Assembly: GCF_029867415.1 (NCBI RefSeq)
Contig: NW_026705390.1
Location: 124,001-188,000, forward strand
Reading direction: 5' to 3'
Length of the DNA stretch: 64,000 nt
From: Vicia villosa
Taxonomy: Eukaryota > Streptophyta > Magnoliopsida > Fabales > Fabaceae
Below, in pieces: positions 24,019 to 34,812 of the stretch. Both the position numbers and the translations under genes were made by a program. The notes under the pieces are model-generated. The model had not been told where the DNA came from and did no database searches. It saw only the letters and a program-made list of their open reading frames with translations. The first letter of the stretch is position 1; each line of letters begins with the position of its first letter.

Positions 24019-25374
24019 ATGCCGGAATTAGACAGAGGAACATCAACGGAGTTGCCGGTGACACCGGACACACCGGGAGGACCATTATTTTCGTCGGTGA
24101 GAATTGATTCTCCTGGACGTGATTCTTTTGCAATGCCGAGGTGCAACATGTGCATGCCCAAAAATATGGGTGTTCGAATTCCGAGTGTTTCTCTAACTCA
24201 GAAGGTAATATATCTCTAATATTTTTATTTTTTTTTATACTTCTTCTCGCCATTAATATAAGCAAATATTTTCTTCATTGAATAATTAATGTATTTGATT
24301 TTTTATGTAGATCAGATACATTTAATATTTGCTTATAATTCAGGCCAGAGACAGTAGTAATTTAATGGCTAAAATTTCAGCGTCTGAGATTTGACCTTGT
24401 AATTAGAGTTTGAATTTTAAACTTCACAATTGTTATTAGCCTATATATTAACAAAGAAATATTCACATATAATATTTCATTGTAAAATTCATACTAATTT
24501 GTATGGTTCTTTTCACAGATTGGAGCAGAGTTTGTAGGAACATTCATTCTGATATATGTAGCAACAGCAGGACCAATAGTGAACAACAAATACGAAGGTG
24601 TAGAGACACTTATAGGAAATGCAGCCTGTGCTGGTTTAACAGTCATGGCAATTATTTTCTCAATTGGTCATATCTCAGGCGCACATCTCAATCCAGCACT
24701 CACCATTGCGTTTGCAGCGTTTCGCCATTTTCCATGGGCACATGTTCCTGCTTACATTGCAGCACAAGTCTCTGCATCGATCTGCGCTGCTTTTGCTCTC
24801 AAAACTATTTATCGTCCTTTCCTCTCTGGTGGTGTTACTCTCCCTACCGTTAGCGTTGGACAAGCTTTTGCAACCGAGTTTATCATCACTTTTATTCTCT
24901 TGTTTGTTGCAACTGCTGTTGCTACGGATACTCGCGCTGTAAGTTCGTGCACTCGCTCATTTCTAGTCTCTAGTTTGCAGTTCATGATTATTAAATTAAA
25001 TCAATTGATTTGTAATGCAGGTTGGTGAAATGGCTGGTATTGCGGTTGGAGCTACAGTTATAGTCAACATTCTGATCTCAGGGTATGGAACCATTTCTAT
25101 GACATTATTGATTTGAATTCTTTGTTTTAATATTTTGATTCTAAATTATAATATAACAAATGATAGGCCAACAAGTAGTGGTTCAATGAACCCGGTTCGC
25201 ACCTTAGGTCCAGCCATTGCAGCAGGAAACTACAAAAATATCTGGATATATTTCGTGGCGCCGACGCTTGGTGCGCTTGCTGGTTCTGGAGCTTATACGC
25301 TTGTCAAGCTGCGTGAAGAAGACAACAACGAAGCTGAACAGCAGCCGCTACCGGTTAGGAGCTACAGTCACTAG
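24019..25374 (+). CDS. NIP5;1-like: NIP5;1/NIP6;1-type aquaporin, second tandem copy
   Basis: Paralog of the gene at 13210, probably a boric acid channel. Exons are 24019-24204, 24519-24938, 25021-25082 and 25167-25374, giving 291 residues. All junctions are GT-AG and keep the frame. The N-tail has TPDTPGG. Loop B has a standard NPA (120-122), unlike NPS in the first copy; loop E has NPV (231-233). The inferred filter is A100, I219, G228 and R234, the NIP5;1 set. In Arabidopsis, NPA goes with NIP6;1 and NPS with NIP5;1, so this copy mixes the two signatures. Intron 1 is only 314 bp against 4.6 kb in the first copy. An 82-bp intron after ATDTRA is absent from the first copy. It converges on the intact choline kinase gene about 0.7 kb downstream. 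Confidence 0.88.
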
Positions 25375-26109
25375 ATCTGCCTGCAACACTGCTTAATACA
25401 CCCCACTCCACATGTTTCTAGCTCCTTCCATAATAGTATAGAATTAGGTTAAACGCACCGGTTGAGACTAATCTCTCAAGCCAGGATATTTTACCATCTC
25501 ATCCGGATATTTTACCATCTCTTCCAGATGCTCTTTAGTATCTATGTGCGTTTTTTGTTTGTGGTATATCACGTGACATGGAAGGTTTGTTTGATTGATG
25601 TGGATTTTCTAAGGGCATGGTTTGTATTATGATTAATGCACCTTATAATGAACAATGAATAATGTGTTTTGTTGTATCATGTTACATATAGCTCAAGCCT
25701 ATTGATAAATATAAACACAATATACAAAATCCGAGAAGGATCGCACATAAAAGATAAATATAACTATTATTATTTTCATTCGTAAAGGCTTGAATCCGAG
25801 ACATTATTTTTCCTTAACCAAATTACTCGCATTTAGATGCTGAGTAAAGTACTAAAACTATTGCAAGAAAACATAACCACGCTCATTCTCAATTTCATTT
25901 CATCAATCTCAAAAGTGAGGAATTGATGATCAAATTAAAGTTAAGATTGTCAAAAACTAATTGCACATTGTTAGTGACAATATCTTATTTACAGATATAG
26001 ATGTCGCCGTCGAATATATGTCTCGCACGCCTTTAGAAGTTATTATGAAATCAATACATGAAAACTAAGATTAACTTCACTAAAACATGGGAATTTAGCA
26101 TCAGAGAAA

Positions 26110-28257
26110 TCACACACATGATGCTAGTGGTAGAGAACCATTTACAGTTTCATTTTGTGAAACAATGGTTGGTGTGTCCAATAAAGTAGGCTTTCTTAAC
26201 CAGTATTGTTGAAACCTTTGCCTTGCATATTCCTTGTAATCAAACTCAATTTTGTTCACATAACTCTGCAATTACAAGTAAAAAATTATGTTATGAGCAT
26301 ATAATATATAGTTATATATTTAGATAACAAGTACAAGTAACACGAAAAAAGGCTTACCGAAATAAGTCCCCATAAGCCCCAAAATAGATGGTTTGCAAGA
26401 GTGTATTTTTCCACAGCAGTCACAACTTGGTTCACTTTAGCATTGTTCGGTTTCTTGCCTTCAGAGCTGAGATAGGCGCGAATAAACCTTTGACGCTCCT
26501 CGAGTTCTGGTTCGCCATATATAAATTAGTATCTCAGCATGGTAAAGTGATGTAAACAAAAATAATAACAAAACAAAAACTTTACCAGGATATTTGGTAT
26601 AGTCAAGAACATGAGGTGTATCGGTATGGTAATCTGCTGCCATTTCACTGAAATGATTTGCGAGGTCATACGCAATAGGATTGTAACTCGCGTATTCATA
26701 GTCCTGTATCACAAAGATAATCAAAAATTAGAGAACTGTAATGCAAGTAACTGTAATGTTTTGAAAAGGCCAAGAATGAATACATAACCATTAGCTTACA
26801 ATTAGAGTGATTGAACGAGCCTCTTCGTCCATCATAATGTTACCGTATTGTAAGTCATTGTGACAGAAACCAATCTCTTGATATCCTTCGCATAACTCCT
26901 TCTCTAGGAGATTTATCTCATCGTCTAGATTCTCTAGCCCGAATTTCTTTGCATCCTTTGGGGAGCATAAACTTTTGGCTTCGCCAACCCACTTCCTCAT
27001 TCTCTGCCAAATATGAGCCTTCTTTGTACCAGGCATGTGAAGCTTATGGAAATCTCTCATCTTAGATGCTATCAGAGGTGATATTTCGGGGTCACGGAGG
27101 TCACGAGCCGAGAGAGTCTAAAAAGCCAAAAACAAGAGAAGTAAGAGAAATATTGCAAAACTAGTATGCTGCAACTAGTTGAGTTCCATAATTCATGTCA
27201 CAGTCAAAAAAGGTATATAATATTTGTTTGTTAACTATTATTGATAGAATCAATAACTTGGAGAAAGGAATTAGGGAAAGAATGGTAACCTGAGAGCACA
27301 TGATTCCATTCCATTCCATTGAATTTTTTAAAGATGGTTCTTAAATAATTAATCCTTAATAATTAAGAGACCCTCCATTGCTCCAAAAGATAAAGGGAAT
27401 AGAATAAGAAAAAAGGAAGTACTGTACTAGTTCAAAAGAAAAACACTTTTGACTAGAGAACAAAGTAAATCTACTTTTAAACTGAGTATAGAATCTCAAA
27501 AACTAAAACATGAAAATCAAATATTCATTGCAGCCTTCATTTTGGGGGATAGTATGTTATGTTTGGACTCACATAGGCCTCTATACTCTAACAGGATACC
27601 TATAGATGATAGCAGAGAGTTCTCTGGTTCTCTGTAGCATCAACATCTCTAAAAAAAAGTGTCCGACACCAATACATGTGATTAAATTCCTTTTTTTCAA
27701 ATTTTTTTCAAATTATTATTGGTTAGTGCTTCATAGTATTTGTTGTTATTAATTATTTTCATTACCATAATTTGACGATGTTGACACCAGTAATAAGTTG
27801 AAAAATAAATAAATCTATCAGTATTTGCCTTTTTCAGAGGTGTCAGTGCTCTAGAGACTTTGATTATTATTCAATTATAGATATGAAAAAGAAAATCACA
27901 TACTCTGGCATGAATGAACTCCTCAACACGACCAGTAGTAAAACGAGCAAGAAGACGAGGCCCCTGACCATGCTTCGATATACACTCAAAGGTTCGAATT
28001 TCCTCTTCCCTATTAAAGAAAATCTCAACACCTTCTCCATACAATCGAACCAAAACCTTTCTAAGATCAGAACCATTTCTTGTTGGCCAATTAATCTGAA
28101 AAACCTCATTGGTCATTGCACCTTTCAATGGAATCACTTCCAAGCTCTTCACATCATCAATCACATCACCTAAATCCGAAGCCACGGTAGCAATCACTTC
28201 CATTAATTCTTCTTGGGATGCACACCCTTTCAACAATTCAATCGTCTTAATAGCCAT
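26110..28257 (-). CDS. CK: Choline/ethanolamine kinase
   Basis: Cytosolic kinase that uses ATP to phosphorylate choline, the first step of the CDP-choline route to phosphatidylcholine. Minus-strand exons are 28257-27904, 27117-26800, 26703-26586, 26506-26358 and 26265-26110, giving 364 residues, about normal for plant choline kinases. The phosphotransferase (Brenner) motif is [16 protein letters not shown], with H204, N205 and catalytic D206. The choline kinase motif [18 protein letters not shown] starts at D225, the likely Mg2+ ligand. The N-terminal lobe includes [11 protein letters not shown] and [10 protein letters not shown] 5' UTR intron is plausible (donor near 28640, acceptor ctgtttcag near 28300). 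Ethanolamine as substrate cannot be excluded. Part of its last exon was copied to 19281-19378. Confidence 0.93.
27640..27865. repeat. Dispersed MITE-like repeat, copy 1 (choline kinase intron 1)
   Basis: Begins tagcatcaacatctctaaaa, contains gtgtccgacacc and attattggt, and ends near gtcagtgctctagag. It shares ends and layout with copies at 54150 and 56285. The family is unnamed here and the boundaries are approximate. Confidence 0.5.
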
Positions 28258-28699
28258 CTCGAATTCGATTTATCACTTTGGTTCAAAAAAACAGAGGAAT
28301 CTGAAACAGAGTAAAAATCTTGTTGAGAATATTGCATGCATAAATAAATTTAAAAAATGAAACTTTTCACAACCCATTTGAGAAAAACATCAGAATCCAA
28401 TTGGGTTATTCATAAAAGTAATTATAACAACAACAAAAATTGAATTGGGTTTTTAGAAACTCATCAATTTTGAGTGAAAAACCAAAAAACAGAGTACAAA
28501 AACAGGGGAAATGCATTTGAGAATCTCTTGCAATGAAATTTCATGGGAAAGATTATAACTTTTCGATAACCCAATTGATAAATAGAATCAACAATCAATA
28601 ATCTGTGAATTATAATGCAAATATTAGAAGCTAGCTAACCTAGGAAACAGAGAAAAAAGCAGAGTGAAGATGAAGAACGTGGTGGTTCTGTGATAAAGA

Positions 28700-30110
28700 C
28701 AGTGATATTATGATATTAAAATTGTGTGTGAAGTTTGTGAAATGTTGAGGTGTAATATATAGAGAATGGGAGAGAGAACGTGTATGAATATAAATTCTGT
28801 TAGAGAAGTGTGTAAGCCGTTTAAAGTGCTTATTTGTGGTGTTTTGTTGACTATAGAGATTCTGCTTTTTTTTTGGAGAAAGTAGATTTTTTATATTGTT
28901 GCTTTTGGTATAAGGTTAGCTGTTAGGTTTATTAGTCAAAATTGAAGATAACTACTAGTAGTTAGTATTAGTATTGACTAATGAGAATCAACAATTTAAT
29001 GTGTGATAAATTAGTGTTATATTAGGTAATATTAATTTTTAAATAAATTAAATTTTAAATAAAGATAATATCTATGATGTAAGCGCGACTGGTTAAATCT
29101 CATCATCAATCATTATCAGGGTAGAATAATAAAATAGGTAAATTTTATCACGTTAAATTTATAGAAAATATGACATGTACGTTAATGTTTTAAGATATTT
29201 GGTATAGAATGTATATTTTTTCATAAAGGTCGGACTTTTCGTTATCTTAGAGATAATATATATAAAAACAGAATTATTTAAAACTTTTTTACAATAAAAA
29301 AATAAAGACGTAATCTAATTTTTGTCACACAGAGCAAAACAAATGCACATTGACTTCCAATGCTTCTCATAAAGAGACCAATAACTAAGTCTAACATGAA
29401 AAGGAGAAAAAAAATAAGAAGAGACAATAACTCTGATCTTATCTATTTGTCATAATGAGGACTCACTTTTTTATATTATTGAAAACTCTTACTTTTTCGT
29501 CTTCATATTTCGCAATATAGGAGTATACTACTATCTTGCTATTATCGTTAATATAAAATAAATAAGAGTTCTACTTTTTAATTTATCTTGATTTTAAGAT
29601 ATGTAATGAAAATGAAGTTAGATAAAAGCGAATAAGGGTGTTTCTTAATTGAGCTAAAAAAGGTAAAATTTGTGTGTATGATAAACCGTGTTAAGGTGGA
29701 AACGTATAATTGAAGTGAGGACGAAAATAACGCCGTTTAGAATCAGTCGGCTAACAGTAACACGGCTCCAGTTGGACACCTGACGTGATAGTTTTTTCTT
29801 TTTTCTTTTTACAAAGTTTATAAACTAAATATTCCTAATGTGTGTTTGGTTGTGGGATGATCAAAATAATTTTGTTCTAATTATAAATACAAAATTTTAC
29901 TCTTATACTCAAATGATACGCTAAACCGTAGAAAAATTCTTAGTTGGACACATACCTAAGAAATTGTTTTACACACAATCAATCACAAAATTTTAATTAA
30001 TTAAAAATTAAATACTAAATTTTCTTTCTCCTTCATAATCTCAATCACCCATGAATTCAATTAAAAACAAAATTAAAATTAAAATAAATTAAAAAATTAC
30101 TCTTTCTTAT
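28700..30110. other. Intergenic, no gene seen
   Basis: This holds the presumed promoter of choline kinase (minus strand) near 28650-28760 and AT-rich DNA beyond it. No further gene or clear repeat was recognised. Confidence 0.45.
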
Positions 30111-30114
30111 TGGT

Positions 30115-30720
30115 TGTTCCTAAGAATATGAATTTAGAGTCGTGTCCATGCAAGAATTGCTCCTAAACCGTATTCATATTTTGTCAGAAATTCGGCTATG
30201 ATAATCTTGGATAACTTCGAAGAATCGTGTTCGTACACTTTCCGAACAAAGTATTTCGACCATATTCTTTCCTGGGTTCACGAAATCTTTGTGGGGATAA
30301 TTCTCGAAGAGAACAACCTGTTTCTGACAAAAGAGAACAGATCAGGAATGTAGAGAGGAAGTATTATTTTTCGTGTAACCAAAACCGAGACCAAATGACT
30401 CCTTATATAGGAGATCAATAACGAGAACCGAAAAGACACAACTGTTCAGAAAACGGTCATGTCTGTTGAGAAAGGGTACAACTGTTCGGAAAAATTTTAG
30501 GATGGGGCGCTGCCCCGCACGCCGCCAGGGGCTCTGTCCCTTGGACCCCGACGGGACGCTGCCCCGCACCCCGCCAGGGGCTTCGCCCCTTGGAACCCCG
30601 TTTCAATTATTCGTATTCAATTACACGTTTGGCTCGATGAGCGTGCACTCCGCACTACCCTAACTCGTTTCAAGCTTAATGCATAATTGCATCGGCCTAT
30701 AGTAAATTACATTACTACCA
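30115..30720 (-). mobile_element. Possible solo LTR with GC-rich repeats
   Basis: The region differs sharply from its AT-rich surroundings. On the minus strand, ctatataagga (complement of about 30400-30412) is a good TATA box, as expected in an LTR promoter. Downstream on the plus strand are two GC-rich units (30503-30600). No internal coding region, partner LTR or target duplication was found, so LTR identity is a guess. Confidence 0.35.
30503..30600 (+). repeat. Two GC-rich hairpin units of about 49 bp
   Basis: Each unit contains cgctgccccgcac, then cgccaggggct, ending ccttgga or ccttggaa plus ccccg. Within the second unit ggggcttcgcccc is a perfect stem-loop. GC content is about 75 percent against roughly 30 percent nearby. 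Confidence 0.8.
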
Positions 30721-30869
30721 AAATACATTGATGATACTAAAATCACCAACATATTCACTAATACGATGAGCCGTATTTTATTAAATAAAATAATAATTTT
30801 ATAAAATAAAATAATAATTGTTTTAAATTAAAAAAATCAATATAAAAATTGTATGATTTAGCAATTACA

Positions 30870-31270
30870 TCACTTCATTAACTAACATTTTACACTTTAT
30901 TAATCAATTTTGTTTTACTACTAAAAATTATTTTTAATATTTAGACGTTTATTAATTAACTTCATCCATTCATTAACCAATTTTATTTTAATACTAAAAA
31001 TTATTTTTAATATCTGAGTGTTTATTAATCAACTTCATCACTAAATTAATCAACATTTTACACTTCATTAACCAATTTTATTTTACTACTAAAAATTATT
31101 TTTAATATCTGGGAGTTTATTAATCAACTTCATCATTTCATTAACCAATATTTTATACTTATTTAATCGATTTAGTTTAACTACTAAAATTATTTTTAAT
31201 ATCTTAGCGTTTATTAATCAAACTATAAACTATATTAACTTACTTTTTACACTCAATTAATCGATTTTAT
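30870..31270 (+). repeat. Minisatellite, about 105-bp unit, about four copies
   Basis: Units share tactaaaaattatttttaat, then tttattaatcaactt and cattaaccaattttattt. The fourth copy is more diverged. No gene is present. Confidence 0.75.
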
Positions 31271-31396
31271 GTTACTATTGTTCATGCACCGTTCATATCA
31301 CTACTCACGACCACTATTCACATTATTATTCATTATTCATGTCACTATTTACAGTATTTATTAACAGTGAATTGGATGTAGGTATAAAAAATGGTA

Positions 31397-31542
31397 CTCC
31401 CTCCGGTCTCAATTATAAGCAAACATTTAATTTTTAGATTCATTCAACAATCAATGTATTTAGTCTAATAATAGACTAAATACATTGATTGTTGAATGAA
31501 TCTAAAAATTAAAATTTTGCTTATAAATGAGACCAGAGGGAG
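31397..31542. mobile_element. Stowaway MITE, 146 bp, near-perfect hairpin
   Basis: TA-flanked, with ends ctccctccggtctcaattat and ataaatgagaccagagggag. Almost the whole unit is a palindrome with its centre at about 31470 (agtctaataatagact). Confidence 0.93.
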
Positions 31543-31544
31543 TA

Positions 31545-33507
31545 TATGATATTATAAATATATTCTTATGAATGGACTACATATTCTCTTAAATTAATTA
31601 TTTATGTTTGAATATTATGTTTTTAAAAATAAATATTATATTATAAACAAAAAATGTTTATAATTTTATATTGTAAATCAAAAAAAGAATTTTAAAAAAT
31701 TGTATTAGAGAGAAACAATGATGAAATATATTGAAAAAAATTGAGAAGGAAAAAAAGAGAATGAGACTATAAATGATGAAAGTAAAAGTTAGTTCAATAA
31801 TGTGAATTTTATTAAAACATTGCTATATGCAACACAATTTCTTCAACAAAATGTCAAAGCATTCTAACAAAACTTTTGAAGAAAAAAAAACAACTAATTA
31901 TGTTTCTTGAATAAAGTAAACTAAGAGACCTAACAAACTTAATAACACAAATAAAACTATGCTTCCTAATGCATATCTTTAATTTAATTTGTTGTTGAAA
32001 TTCTTTCTTCAAATAGGCTAGCCACTAACAGAGTGGTTAACAAGTCAACATTTTGTTTCTCATATCAGCAAAATTGTAATTTAAAAATTTTTTTATTTAC
32101 TTTATCTCTTAAATTTTAAAATTTAGTCTTTTAAATGTTTGCTCCTACCATGAACAATCAAATGTTTAATAAAATTAATTGTTGATTTTGTATCCACTAG
32201 TACTTTTTCTTAGCATTTTCCTTTAAGTTCATTTACTACAAATATATTCGACATGCGGTCATGAAAGTTTCTATGTATTCAACTTTACAAGATTGATCAT
32301 GTATAATATTAATCACAGGAAATGGAAGTTTAAATTGTGACTCTTTTAAAAAAAATTATATCAAAAATTATTTCGCAAAATAAACTTGGAGTCAAAGAAA
32401 TTGTTAGTGATTGAACCTCATGAAATATTGTATCCTTCTTAAAGATAGATTCTTGACTAATTAAACAATCAACCAATTCTTGACTAATTAAACTAATTAA
32501 CCTTTAATTAGTTTAATTAACCTTTACCAATCGTTAGTTGGTCCAGTGGTGATTGGCGCTGGATTTGGAAGGGAGAACCACGGTTCGATCCCCCGCAACC
32601 CAAAAAAAAAAAAACTAATTAACCTTTTTAAAGGTAAGTTAACTAGAGGTCAGATGAACATCATCTTGGATATTTCAGTGGGTTTTTTTATCTTAATAAA
32701 GTAAAGTTCACAATTTACTTTTCAATAGATTTTGAAAAGAGTCTTTAGTGAGAAACAAAACATGTAACATGTGTCTTATATTGATCACTCAAAAACACAA
32801 ATTAGATTACAATAAGAATCAAATTTTTTTTAACTTAAATCACTTAAGTTTGATATCCTTGAAACGAATAAAGAATTTTGTCTCAACAATCATTTTTAGC
32901 GCATAGTGATAATACTATTATTTGTATGATTTAAAGCTCCCCTCAATTAAATGTGTAAACTTAAAAAGAAAATGAGACATGATAATATGGTCTGAAAAAT
33001 AATGCATTGCATTTATAGAGTATGGTACATAAGATACAATAGTTAGCACTTTGATCATACGAGTAATCATTAAAAAAAAAAGTTATAGAAAACTTCATTA
33101 AACTTGATTATGTTTTTCTTAGTGACAAAAAAATTAAAAACAGAAAATGTAAATTCTAAATGTCATCCCCCTTTTAACAAAATAAAAAAGGCACAAGGAA
33201 ACAAACAAAGTCATTTAGTATGAGAGGAGTCTTTAGAAGAAGAAGTAGATGGTTTAAACTTTAAATAACTCATCTCTTAATAATATAGGAACAGGAAGGA
33301 TTTTTCAAATTTGTTTCAGATTGAAAAACTGTATTTTAATTTTTTATTTATTTTTCTATTTTATAATTTAATGCATAGAATAGTAGCTTCTTTGTACATA
33401 TATTTGAATTTTCACAATCACTAATAATAGCTTAATGCAAATAAAGAAATTACTGATCAAGAAAAGACAAGATTACCGAGTATTAGATTTTCAATTAGAA
33501 ATTTCAA
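31545..33507. other. Intergenic, no gene seen apart from a SINE
   Basis: AT-rich DNA with no supported gene. Parts of 31980-32460 feel like antisense Copia pol debris, but I could not read a convincing motif. The SINE at 32526-32615 is listed separately. Confidence 0.4.
32526..32615 (+). mobile_element. tRNA-derived SINE with poly(A), 90 bp
   Basis: Pol III promoter boxes are present: an A box tggtccagtgg (32539-32549) and a B box ggttcgatccc (32582-32592), 32 nt apart. The unit ends in A12 and is flanked by a 12-bp duplication taattaaccttt (32514-32525 and 32616-32627). Exact flanking duplications and the A tail show retroposition rather than a true tRNA gene. A second, older copy is at 4208-4296. 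Confidence 0.87.
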
Positions 33508-33708
33508 GAAAATTTCTTTAGCCACCTCCCTATGGGGTCACCCCCAGCGAAAATTCCAAAATACCCCTGCTTCGGAAATGAACTTCTGAAGCGCATGTTT
33601 TTTTTTAAAATTTCCACAATTCGGAAGTGCATCTCCGAAAACACCTCATGGGGGGTGTCTTCGGAGATGAACTTCCGAATTATGCAGCTGTGTTTTTTTT
33701 TTTATGTT

Positions 33709-34251
33709 TTATCTAAAACAGTCTCGCATCGCTCCTGTTGAAAAAAAAAACAAATAAACGACATATATTAAATAAGCGACATGATCATGATTCTCGCGTA
33801 AAACGCCTTCAGATATTGCTTCAGAGAAATTTGAAGCATGTTTCATTTCATCGCCGCGAACACTATCCATCTTCTGGATTATAAACATAGAACTTTGACT
33901 TTCCCAGCGCACCCCTTTGTTTGATTTTTTTGTAATGACGTCCCCTGATGATAATGATAAACTATAGCTTACATTGATTGGCTCCTTTGTCTCGCGGAAA
34001 CTCAAGTTGACAAGACTTTGAACAACTTCATGTCTCTTACTTTGTTCCATTTTCAGGCTACAACATGCAAGAAAACCAAGAATAAGCTTAACCAACCCCC
34101 TTAAGTTGAGAATATTATTTGGATCAACATGCTCGAGTTCAACATCATCATTCACAACAGATGATTCTTCTTTGGATAGTGACTCAGAGATATTTCTAGC
34201 ACCAACTTTTCTGTAAATATCAGATAGTTTACTCTTGAACAATGGTGTCAT
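33709..34251 (-). CDS. Unrecognised 180-residue reading frame inside element II
   Basis: The frame starts MTPLFKSKLSDIYRKVGAR and contains an acidic stretch (DDVELEHVDPNN), LVKLILGFLACCSLKMEQSK, then a Ser-rich segment. The last 40 residues read through the element's repeat DNA, so the true end may be earlier. I recognise no domain. It is flanked by direct repeats (33695-33783 and 34305-34384) sharing aaacagtctcgcat and ataagcgacat. The block between them may have been captured from a host gene, exons fused or intronless. Whether it is expressed is unknown; it could also be a gene fragment. Confidence 0.3.
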   Translation of the reverse strand: MTPLFKSKLSDIYRKVGARNISESLSKEESSVVNDDVELEHVDPNNILNLRGLVKLILGFLACCSLKMEQSKRHEVVQSLVNLSFRETKEPINVSYSLSLSSGDVITKKSNKGVRWESQSSMFIIQKMDSVRGDEMKHASNFSEAISEGVLRENHDHVAYLIYVVYLFFFSTGAMRDCFR

Positions 34252-34530
34252 GTTATGCTTAGGATACCATACAAAAACTTTCTCGCTCTCAAAAAGCTTT
34301 TTTTTTTATGTTTTTTCTTAAACAGTCTCGCATTTTAATTAAACGCAAACGGCAAATAAAATAAGCGACATATAAACAGAAAATACTAATATGATAAAAA
34401 AAATCCAAAAACACTGTGCGAAAGATACAATCCGAAATCAAAACAAAACAAAACACGTCAAACAAAACAAAAACACGTTATTCTGCCCGACGAGCGTTAC
34501 AAAATACACATCAAACAAAACAAAAACACA

Positions 34531-34812
34531 TTATTCTGCCCGACGAGCGAACTCCTCCGAATGAAGATACTGATACCAATCCTCATCCCACTCAGTCTCA
34601 GAACCATCAGCATCAACCACGACTCTCACGCCAGATAGTTGAGCTTGAGCATCCGGGCCCCGGGCCCCCTGGGAACGAGAAGTAGAGCCGGTCGAAACCG
34701 TCTTCTTCTCCTTCACCTCCTTCACTCCGCGAGAGCACGAAATAGAGCCGGTCGAAACCTTCTTCTTCTCCTTCACCTCCTTTTTTCCCTTAGCGCCACC
34801 CATTCCTGACAT
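34531..34812 (-). CDS. Unrecognised 93-residue Lys-rich reading frame inside element II
   Basis: It starts MSGMGGAKGKKEVKEKKK. Two tandem copies of a roughly 20-residue unit (KEVKEKK-VSTGS) come from a 60-bp DNA duplication at about 34681-34785. An acidic tail follows (DGSETEWDEDWYQYL). Downstream, a 42-bp block with ttattctgcccgacgagcg is also duplicated (34456-34498 and 34507-34550). I know no matching family. It could be an element-encoded protein or chance. Confidence 0.3.
   Translation of the reverse strand: MSGMGGAKGKKEVKEKKKVSTGSISCSRGVKEVKEKKTVSTGSTSRSQGARGPDAQAQLSGVRVVVDADGSETEWDEDWYQYLHSEEFARRAE

Noticed and set aside
27449..27637. 62-residue frame within choline kinase intron 1
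   Set aside because: No domain, sits in an intron on the opposite strand and shows no codon pattern.
30466..30663. 65-residue frame with repeated Arg/Pro
   Set aside because: Driven by the GC-rich hairpin repeats; no support as a gene.
32539..32592. Possible tRNA gene (A and B boxes)
   Set aside because: No cloverleaf with acceptor stem was recognised, and the unit has an A tail and 12-bp flanking duplications, so it is a SINE.
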